Assembly (NCBI GenBank): GCA_036936605.1
Contig: JAUPFV010000001.1
Location: 76,837,910-76,901,909, forward strand
DNA length: 64,000 bases
Origin: Limnanthes douglasii subsp. nivea
Lineage: Eukaryota; Streptophyta; Magnoliopsida; Brassicales; Limnanthaceae
Direction: 5' to 3'
Positions 54,931 to 64,000 of the stretch are shown one piece after another. The notes below the pieces were generated by a model. It made no database searches. It had not been told where the DNA came from and saw only the letters and a program-made list of their open reading frames with translations. Position 1 is the first letter of the stretch. Every line of letters begins with the position of its first letter. The position numbers and the translations under genes were made by a program.

Positions 54931-57900
54931 ATAAAGATATTGATAAAATCTAAATTTGTTCACTAAATTAACCGGTTTGAATAATTTCAAAACCCATTAA
55001 ACCCAATCTTGAAAACTAAACAACATGAATTAACAAAATACTGTGCAACTCCAATATCCATGAAATTACCACTAATTCTTTTGAATTAATAAAAATAATA
55101 TAAATATACATCCATTGTATCAATACATTTTTTTTAAACCTTCCTAGCATTTGAATTTGAGTTATAACATTTTTATTATTATTTTATTCATCATATTATA
55201 CTTATTTAAACATTTCTTTTATTCCTTAGTTATTTCATTTTCGATATACAAATTTTATCCTACCAAAATCTATATCATCAATATTCATGTAAACTCTATA
55301 TCTTATAAAATTAGAAGTGTTTAGATTTTAGTGTTGATATATCCCTATCGAATTTATGTACTGTATATCCAACTCTGGGTGTCTTAGAGAAACAGGAATT
55401 GGGTTTGATTCAAAACCTAATCTTGTAAAACCTATGAGACCTTGGTAAGAAAAAGGTTAGAAGTTGGAGGGTCCCTCCCATCTTCGGGGAAGATGTGGTT
55501 ATCCTCCAATAGGATCAAGCGCTACTTAATGATCTTACAACGAAAGCATCTTTTTATTAATGCTTCTATAAAAATATTATTATATTAAAAAACATATAGT
55601 ATAATATTTGCTAGCAAAAATGTATAAACCGATCGCAATAACTACAATATTGGCGCTCACGATCACAAACCCATCTGGAATCATTAGAATATATTATTAC
55701 TCTTTATCAAAACCTGTATATTCCGTAAGAGTATGTTTAAAAATTAAACTAAAATTTATACGTAGTGTTTCAGAGACTACTTTTAGATTTTAATTGAATT
55801 GTCTTAGCTTATAAAAAGTCAAATATAGGCTTAAACCAACTTAAAATTTTTGGGTACATCAACTATTAGTATAGCCCGGCTCGGTAGGTAACCAACCATT
55901 TTGGGATTTGCTATTCTTTTAATAAACGTGACATTGTTTTTTCAAAAGATAGAACGAGCTTTTGAAATCGTGCGGTTCCACTATATAAAAGTTGACAAAC
56001 CATAAAATGTATAATAATTGAAATTAAATGAAAAGGGAATAAAAAAAAAGACAAAGACAAAAACAAAATATAATGGTTTTTGTCGCTACCCATGTGAAGA
56101 GATTCTGTTTTAACCTAAGTTTGCCTTTGGATAATTGAATTCGATATATCAATCTAGATCAAATATATAAATTAAATATAAAATGATATGATAGATTCAT
56201 TTTTATGTAAATGGATAAAAAGTAAAAGCAGAAGTAATTATATGTTTGGGTTGGTTGGTTGAACATGAAGTAATTTTCGCTGAAGTAAATAGTTTTTTGA
56301 ATAGATAAGAACACTGTAAGTTCGATCGTATTTTTGTAAAATCAAAATTGTTATTTTAAAACAATTTTAAAATATAAAGATTGGTTGTCGCGTGATATTT
56401 TTTATCATCTAAAACTTTCAAATAAAAATAGTTATATTAATAAATTTAATGAAATGTTAAGTTTTGGTTAGTTCAAACTTAGTTAAGAGGTGGAATTGTG
56501 CATGAATTAGATGTTAGATTATTGATAAAATATAGAGGAAATGTTCTATTAACGGATTAGTTGTTTAGAAAACAGGAGAATTGGATAGTGTAAACAAATA
56601 TGAATAAAAATTGTCAAAAAATATAAAATAAGTTGTGAAAATGGAAGAGAAATAAAATAAATTTTAGAAAATGAACCCATGATGTTTTTTCATGTTGAAA
56701 GTCTTTAATGATATCCTTCTCCATTAGACCGAGTAGATATATTTGATGGAATGTAAGCATGCCAAAGAGCCGTGGTAGTTTTTAAAGCTGTTTTTTTATG
56801 TTGACAAACTCACACGTGAGCGTAAGCACACATACTTTTGTTTTGCTCTTCTTTGTAGTAGATAATGGATTCTCATCCCTACAAATTATCTTACTTAAGA
56901 TAAATGGATCTTGGAAGACAATCCAAAGTGCTTCAAATTGTATATTAGGAACCATATATGAGTGATACTTCAGAAAGTCATTTTTGGCATAACAACCTAT
57001 CATCATCGTCGAACGTGATTTTTTTTAAATCTCATATCCTATTTTAATTTTCTCTTAAATAGATCGAATCATCCCCTAAACTGTATGCCGTTATCATCAG
57101 CGACAAATTTGCTAAACGAAACATCGAATCATGTTTCCCTTCCTTGAGTTGTTTGTTTATCCTAGGCCATGTTTGGCCGATAAAAACTTTTCTACAATGC
57201 GACGAGGGTTCAACAACTCCACAAGATTACATGGTCGGTCATTTTCCACTCCGATGTTGGTTTTGACTTCCGGCGAAGCATGGTTTTGCTCATGGCGAAC
57301 AAAAAATCAGCTTCGTGAGTAAAATTTGTAATGTTTAGAATGACAAAGTTTGTGATTTTCAGTCGATTCTTCTTCAGATCGCGCCCATGCACGTTTATCT
57401 CAGAGAGGTTTCTATCAAGAATGATGTTTTTTGCATTTACAACATGACATGTGGATCGTTGCTCGTTGGTAACGTCTAACTGAAATGCAAGGATCATTGT
57501 TTCCTTCTTCTAAACGGTCATTATCGAGGAAAGTTAACTTCTAATCATGGTCCTGGCCGGGTTGTGATTCTCGTACTGAATCCAACCTGTACCATTTTTA
57601 TGATGATGACAATAAATCACCTGATTAGAAACATTTCTCCCGTATATGTTTTAAGCATATGATAAACTTGATGCTTTATCACAGATATGAATTCCTTGCT
57701 ATAGGTCATAACAACGTGTCGCAGATCAACAAATGAGTTTGAGTGAATGTGGCGATATGATGTTGTGTTGTAATATAATAATAATATTTTGTACTATAAC
57801 GTCACTAATAAAGTTTAACGTGACAATGATGATTGATAGAGTTTGTAAAACTATGCATGCAATAGGTTTTATGCAACGACAATGATGTTTGTTAGACCTT

Positions 57901-58398
57901 GTGGTAGTAGTAGGAATGGAGGAGTCGATGGTCCCTGCACGATGAACAGTAAATTTTTATTTTCCAATCGTGATCGTAATGTATTTTAAAGAAAAACTAT
58001 TATGGCCACCTTTTGGTTCCTACATACGGTGCCAATGATGTCATTAGATTTTTGTTTCGAGCTAACATAGTATATTTCGAATAAAGAATACTAATATGTT
58101 TCACGCTTGTTCATGTCTATAAATGTATAAAAAATATTACACCAAATTGTTAGAGTTAATCAGAGTCTGAATGAATAATACTATCCACAAGGGAAATCAT
58201 ACTAACATCTTGAGATCTTCGGATGGAGTATTATTTATGGATTCTCTTGCATATGTAACTATTACACTAAATTATATATATATATATTGCGTAAGTAAAC
58301 GGCTATAATTCCACATGTTGTTTGGCAGTTACAATTGATTGTTGCCTAAGATATTTCTCCAGCCCCTTATAAATCAATACTTAATCATGGTACATATA
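54931..58398. other. AT-rich region, no gene recognised
   Basis: Short frames at 57006-56782 (minus), 57131-57322 (plus) and 57497-57210 (minus) are not similar to anything I recognise and could be chance. A (TA)n run lies near 58276-58290. No RNA gene was seen. Confidence 0.5.
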
Positions 58399-58406
58399 GC
58401 TGCGCT
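58399..58406. repeat. Left TSD of hAT-type element
   Basis: GCTGCGCT, identical to 60005-60012. Confidence 0.88.
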
Positions 58407-60004
58407 CAGTGGCGGATCTAGGAATTGAAGTAAGGGGGGGCCAAAATTCTCGTCGAATTCTCGAATTTTATCTCTAACATTACTATCAAAATTTTCAATA
58501 AGTTGGCCTAGTCCCGGATCACTCACTATATATTCATTCAAATGAAATTTTACACTATCAGAGGTTGAAAGTTCTCAAACCTGTTATTTGGTTGATTCAG
58601 TTATTAAGCATGATAAGAAAAATTTGGTTTTATAATCTTAATGTATCTTTATATATTATTTTTAAAATATATATAAAATAAAATAAAATATAACAAAACC
58701 AAATTTAATATCTTAAAAAGATATTTTAAAATTGACATAAAAGTAAATAAAATTTGTTATAAAAAAATATATTTTTAAAAAATAGATGAAAATATATACA
58801 ATTTGTTATATAAAACATATTTTTAACACAGATGAAAATATTAATATATTATTTTTAAAAGATATTTAAAAAAATAAAATATAACAAAATCATTTAATAT
58901 ATAAAAGATATTTCAAAATATAAATGTATAAAATATATTTTTGAGAAATGGATGGAAATAAATTCAATTTTTTATATAAAAAATATTTTTTAAATACATA
59001 TAGATAAAATAAAAAATTTATGTAAAAATTATATAAAATTAAAATTAAATTTGTATTAAACATAATTTATAATATAAATATATAATTTTATTTTAAAAAA
59101 CTAATAAATATTTTCATATATATTGTCTTTAAACTAAGTAAATGTATTTTCACTTTCCTAAATGAACACAAATCAGATCAGAAAAAATATTGATTAACAA
59201 GTGTTTTAAGATCAAAATAATAATAAAATTTCAAAAGAAAAAAAAAATATACATACCTTGAAAAAATAAATTGGTGAAACTCCTTCTGATCGTATTCTTC
59301 CTTTTCACCAACTCAATATCTTTTTCTCCAACTCAATATCTTTTTCTAAATAAAAGTAAGAGATAAAACATAATTAATTAGAAAGATTAAAGGAATATTA
59401 AATCAAAACAAATTATGGCAAAAACAAATTGAGAATACTTACAAAATCAATGGAGTTCTAGTAGTATTCCTAGAGATTAAGATGCTCGAGACTACATCTA
59501 CCCATTTATAAATATCAACTTAAAATTTCCTTATAAAATATTCAAGATTTGTAACTTAAATTATTCTTTAAAAATATTCATAATCCAAGATTTTGTAGAC
59601 TAAAATTTCCACTTGAGACTTTTAATCTAAATTTTTTTGTTTAAAATAGTCAACATACTAATTTTTAAATTAAAAAATTTCTACCATTATTTCAGACATT
59701 AAATTTCAAACATTCCTAAAAAAAGTTATTATCTTAAGTTTTTACTTTAATATTATTTAAATAATTATTACTTTAAAAAGGTTATAAAATATATCTTTAA
59801 CTACTATAGAATTGTTACTTTAATATTTTTTAAATAATTATTATCTTAAAAAATTACAAAATATATATTTTAGTTAAAGGGGCGTAGAATTTTTTATTTT
59901 AACATTATTTAAATAATTATTACCTTAAAAAAAATTATAAAACATATATTTTTAGGTAAGGGGGGGCCTACGCCCCTCCGGGCCCCAACGTAGATCCGCC
60001 GCTG
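58407..60004. mobile_element. Non-autonomous hAT-type element (1.6 kb) with 8-bp TSD
   Basis: Starts CAGTGGCGGATCTAGG and ends, in complement, CAGCGGCGGATCTACG, giving TIRs of about 16 bases with two mismatches. Perfect 8-bp TSD GCTGCGCT on both sides. An 8-bp TSD with CAG-type TIRs is the hAT signature. Subterminal G-runs (AAGGGGGGGCC) occur at both ends. The interior from about 58620 to 59950 is very AT-rich and non-coding. Confidence 0.88.
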
Positions 60005-60012
60005 GCTGCGCT
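60005..60012. repeat. Right TSD of hAT-type element
   Basis: GCTGCGCT directly after the right TIR. Confidence 0.88.
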
Positions 60013-60109
60013 TTGCCTGAGCTTCTTTATAATAGTAAGGTTATGGAGGGATTATGTGTCAAGCTCAAGATATACTTGGGTATGATACAAATATATAATG
60101 TATCAAAGT

Positions 60110-60465
60110 TGAGTTACAGTTGAGCTGAAACATGTTGAGTTGTGAACCAAAACATGTTGAGGCCGAACCAAAACAAGATGAGACTAAGCCAGATTGTGCT
60201 AAGGCTTAAACAGAACATGTTAAGGCCAAAACAAAATGGTCTAAGACTGAGTCAGAACATGTTGAGATAGATTTGAAACGAATTGAGGTTTGGCTGGAAC
60301 ATGTTAAGGTCAAATAGAAATGAGCTGAAGCTGAAACGAATGAGTTGAAATTGAGATGGAACAAACTGAGGCGAGCTAAGGTTGAGCTAAAACATGATAA
60401 GGCTGAGAAAAAATGAACTCAGACTATGCCAAAACTAGATCGAAACATGCTGAGGTCAAGGATTC
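60110..60465. repeat. Degenerate short tandem repeat (GAACATGTTGAGGC core)
   Basis: Roughly a dozen diverged units of about 24-30 bases, variants of GAACATGTTGAGGCTGAGCC. Composition is purine-rich on plus, unlike the flanks. No coding interpretation is supported. Confidence 0.65.
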
Positions 60466-61600
60466 CTCTGAATATTTCGGTTGTTGATACGATAACCCCC
60501 TCCCCTTATGATATTGAGGTCTAAAGCATAACACCTTTATTTTGTGAAACAACGACTCTAAAAAGTTAGTTATTATGATGATCATGAGTAATATTGTAAT
60601 CATGACCAACTCTACCAAAGTTATCCAAATAAGGAAAAACACTTAAACTCCACACAAACATATGGAGATATTTCATATTATGTCGTTGTCTCTTGCTACT
60701 AAAATGGGCTTACCAAATCCATTAATCTTCGAAGAAAGTATTATTGGATTCAGGACCAAATAATGAGGTATGATTCTCGTCGTTGTACGTAATGTTTGGT
60801 AAAATAAAGACAAAAAATAGAAAAATAATCCATTGTAAACAACCTTTTATGCTTAATTTTATTTAAAGAAATAATACAATAATTTCCATAAGAGAATTAA
60901 CGTCTATGAATTGGAACTTCATGGTACACGAGTTGTTTCCAGCGATAGGATAAAAAGATAAAATAAGAATAATGAACACAGCAACGAGACAATTAATACG
61001 AGAGCATTAGTTAGAAGTTAAAATTCACAATTCCACTAACCCAAATGCTAAAGTCATCGCCACATAAAAAGAGACCATAACGGTCTTGACTGTAACTATT
61101 TTTTTTCTTTTTTTATATTGTGATTTTTTGAGTTTTTTTAATCTCGTAGAATATAATTTACTTTTTTTGGAAGTTCTAAATTTTTTATTTGACATGGATT
61201 TTAGTTATCCACAAACAACTTTAATTTGGTGTTGTGTTTTTGTGTGAATAGTTTTTTTAGTGGCGGAAAATCGTTGGAGGAAAAAAATCTCCACAAAGTA
61301 TTTTGAGTAAGTTTGTCAAAAATTGAATAGATCCCAAGCTGTTAGCTGAAACTTAAACCGAGGGATAAAGCAATATAAAAAATAGAGTGAGAATGAGGTG
61401 ATGGAAAATAATATGTAAATGAAATAATGACATTTCAAATATTACAAAATATTAGTAATTTACAAGAAAGTATGAGAGTTAGTTAGGGAACAAATTATTT
61501 GATTATTTTATATAAATAATAATATAAAAACAAAAAAAAATCAGCTATTTATTAAAGTTCCAGGTCAACTTAGAACATATATTTTGGTTTTAAAAGACAA
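60466..61600. other. AT-rich spacer, no gene seen
   Basis: A 72-codon minus frame at 60642-60424 overlaps the repeat and has no recognisable domain. Otherwise nothing is supported. Confidence 0.55.
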
Positions 61601-61609
61601 GTTTTTTTT

Positions 61610-62170
61610 AAAATAAAATTTTATTGAATATAAATGTTATACAAGAGAGTTATTTCAAGATACAAGAAAAGTTACTTACAAGACAAGTAAACATTTAATT
61701 TATTAAGACAACAACATTGGCCATCAAACATATGTCTTGGGGGCTTGGAGAGAGGATGGGAGACTACTGCAATACTCTTTGGATTATGACAAGAAGATTC
61801 ACATTGTAGTGTTTCCTTCACCAGATATTAAATCCCATCCAAATGTCTCGAGTTCTTGATTAATTTGGATAAGATTATAGATTTAAATAGATCCAATGCA
61901 GGAACAAATCTGATTGCTCCACAACATGAAACTGAAAGATCGATGAAGTGCTGTAAATTGTATCGACAAGAATAACATTGATTAAAATTAGAATATATTA
62001 AGTATCATCAAGCCTTAGGTAACAAATACCAAGGCTTTCAAGCATAGTAATGACCCTTAAAGGGCGGAGAAACTGATTGTTATGGTAGTCAATCTTCATT
62101 TTACATTTAATAGCCCAACGGGCAAGCCAACCAGCAACCTGATTTTGGATTCCAGAAATGTATGTAATGG
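61610..62170 (-). other. LINE-D 3' UTR
   Basis: No coding frame. The AATAAA signal is near 61620. The first part may include the last codons of RNase H read in another frame, since GCCCGTTGGGCTATTAAATG near 62125-62105 resembles an 'RWAIKC' ending. Confidence 0.5.
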
Positions 62171-62506
62171 TCATATTGGAAAGATAAGGTTTCTAAAACA
62201 TTTTAATATAGTTTTGAGATACCATAGGGATAAGCCGGAAGCTAATATATCAACAATAATAGTAGAATCAGTTACTATATCAACATATTTATAACCATTT
62301 TGATAATAGATCACAATGCCATCTAATAAATCCCTACACTCAACCACTAAGGGAGTCTTCTTGTTGTATAATCTACCAAATGAAATTATAACATTACCCT
62401 TGTTATTTCTAACTAAGTCAACAACACCAGAAGTACCAATAAACATGCAAGAAGAATCCACATTTAATTTAAGTCTGTTTTGAATAGAATGAATCCATTT
62501 AAACAC
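62171..62506 (-). pseudogene. LINE-D RNase H domain
   Basis: A 111-codon frame reads LKLNVDSSCMFIGTSGVVDL, then VECRDLLDGIVIYYQNG and VDIVTDSTIIVDIL, the three acidic positions of LINE RNase H (D, E, D). The C-terminal part is shifted into another frame beyond 62171, where NVDS.. 'AGWLARWAIK'-like text continues. Confidence 0.8.
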
Positions 62507-62559
62507 TTATTATCATTATTATACATGAAATAAGCAAAGTAGTTAGCAGCATTAGAATC

Positions 62560-64000
62560 ACCATACCACATTTTCTTATTTAGAATCTTTGAATTATTTA
62601 ATCTAGATAAAATAAACTTGATTTTAAGAAGAATTTGGTTAAATTTTATAATTTTGTTATCAAACTTAGCTTTGTTCCTAAAATACCATAGAGTCTAACA
62701 AACAATAGCAGAAAACGTGGTTCTAATATGAATATTTTTATAAGTAGACCAATACCAAGTTCTCATTAAAGGATGAATTATCATATAATTACTAATATTA
62801 AAATTTGAATAAACTTGCAATTTTAGACGAGATAGGCCAAACTTTAGAGTAGTTAACAAAGCAATAATTTACAGTTTTAATGTTTTGACAGAACTTGCAT
62901 TTTGATGCCAGAGAAAGATCTATTATTTAAAGGTTATGATCAACTGAAATCCAGTATTTCATAACCTTCCAAAGCAAGTAGGAGTATTTAGTTGGGATAA
63001 AATTGTTCAATATCTTATCAAACAGATTTGAATGACTACAATGATGTCTTAAATTATCCAAAGTTGATTTTGTGCTAAAATTACCAGGCTTATCAAAGGA
63101 CCAGATGATTTTTTCATCCTTGTCATTGCATATTTTCTGATTGGTTATTAAGTTAACGAGGGAAGGTTTCATGATGCTTCAAGTCTTTCAGTGCCCCAAT
63201 TACCATTAACATAGAAAATTTTAACTTTATCATAAATGTACCAATTAAAATCATTCTCGCCAGAAAAATCGATTAAACTTTTATTTTTAAACCATATATC
63301 TAACAAGAATTCAGAATCTCCTTTCCCAATTTTCCATCTTATAAAAGTTTCAACTCTATCTTTGGTTTGAAATAAATGGTTTCCCAGTTTTAGACCATTT
63401 ATGATCACGGTTCAAGAAAGTATAATTATTCTTACAATATATGGAATGCATATACTTAGGCCACAAAGATTTATTTTCGCAAAACTTGAACCATAATTTA
63501 CAACAAAAAGTGTCATGAACATCAGTGATTTTTATACTATTGAGACCACCTTCCTTATAAGGATTATATATGTTATTTAAATTAGTCCAAATAATAGAGT
63601 GAGAGGTGTCTTTAGATCCCCACTGGAACCTATTGAGCAACCTTTCGATTCCATTGATGACAGTCTTAGGCAATGTATAACATTGAAAATAAAAATATGG
63701 TATAACCATGAGCACTGATTGAATCCGGACAACTCTACCACCAAAAGATAGAGATTTGGTATCACACTCAAGAATTTTAAATCTTATTTTGCGAACCAAG
63801 TCACTATAAATCTTAAATTTATTAATATTATGAACATATAAGCCTAGGTATTTGATTGGAAGGGTTTTTTTTTCTTGAAACCAGTAATGTTTTCTAAAGT
63901 ATTGAATATAGATTGGTTGATTTTGTTTGAGATAATAAGGCTAGATTTATCTTTATTAATAGATTGGACATAGATTAATTGGTACTTATTGAGAAATGAA
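62560..64000 (-). pseudogene. LINE-D RT C-terminal and zf-RVT region
   Basis: Near the window edge the minus strand reads FLNKYQLIYVQSINKDKSS and LPIKYLGLYVHNI. It continues with CDTKSLSFGGRVVRIQSVLM, GIERLLNRFQWGSKD and EGGLNSIKITDVHDTF, then HYSYLLWKVMKYW-type zf-RVT text (63172-62927) and a RNKAKFDNKI linker to RNase H. This is the standard plant LINE ORF2 end. Frameshifts near 63380, 63170 and 62920. Confidence 0.8.

Larger units (their letters stand above)
61602..64000 (-). mobile_element. LINE-D: 3' part of an RNase H-type LINE, continues past the window
   Basis: The minus strand from the window edge reads the RT C-terminal region, zf-RVT, RNase H, and a 3' UTR of about 550 bases. It ends in CAATAAAATTTTATTTT followed by eight A (complement of 61602-61609). 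The domain order and AATAAA plus A-tail define the 3' end well. RT catalytic motifs lie outside the window. Frameshifts and stops separate the domains. Confidence 0.85.

Noticed and set aside
56782..57006. Minus frame resembling a transposase fragment
   Set aside because: A vague resemblance only; no conserved motif could be named.

Overview
The window looks like a repeat-rich stretch of a flowering-plant nuclear genome, probably a eudicot. The evidence is the AT-rich background with (TA)n tracts, plant L1-type LINEs, Ty1/copia and Ty3/gypsy elements, MULE and hAT-type DNA elements, and one F-box gene with a plant F-box-associated domain. Only the F-box gene (41822-43033, +) looks like an ordinary host gene. 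Nearly everything else recognisable is a mobile element, often nested. The species cannot be named from the sequence alone.

Layout. 1-820: remnants of copia LTRs. 1331-7826: an almost complete plus-strand LINE (LINE-A) with ORF1 (DUF4283-like region, zinc knuckle) and ORF2 (endonuclease, RT, zf-RVT), broken by very few mutations. It appears to sit in the 3' UTR of a 5'-truncated minus-strand LINE with RNase H (LINE-B, about 12260 down to 1217). LINE-B is also split by a solo LTR with a perfect 5-bp target duplication (10322-10614). 12300-14340: AT-rich spacer. 14340-28850: an old minus-strand copia element. Into it went a 697-bp MULE-like element (14563-15259, 9-bp TSD) and a young 10.4-kb Ty3/gypsy element (15488-25881, TSD GTGTC, LTRs differing at one of 283 positions). 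28850-35560: AT-rich DNA with three patches of one diverged minisatellite-like repeat and a GC-rich DNA-transposon-like relic. 36350-41365: degenerate plus-strand LINE-C lacking its endonuclease. 41822-43033: F-box gene. 44700-54510: a very old plus-strand gypsy relic of the same lineage type as the young one. 58407-60004: a hAT-type non-autonomous element with 8-bp TSD. 61602-64000: 3' part of minus-strand LINE-D, running off the window.

The most interesting unit is the young gypsy element. It has the Tat-lineage architecture: gag-protease and pol in one frame separated by a single TAG, and pol with two RNase H-like domains before integrase. Between pol and the 3' LTR it carries a separate gene on the opposite strand. 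That antisense gene has its own TATA box, a 74-bp intron whose removal joins the reading frame exactly, a region resembling the 'putative gypsy type transposon' domain, and a long coiled coil with an acidic tail. Five 34-bp tandem repeats, each with an ACGTGGC core, lie where pol and the antisense gene converge. The old relic at 44.7-54.5 kb shows the same arrangement (gag and RT on plus, a basic/coiled-coil/acidic relic on minus), so the antisense gene is probably a long-standing part of this lineage.
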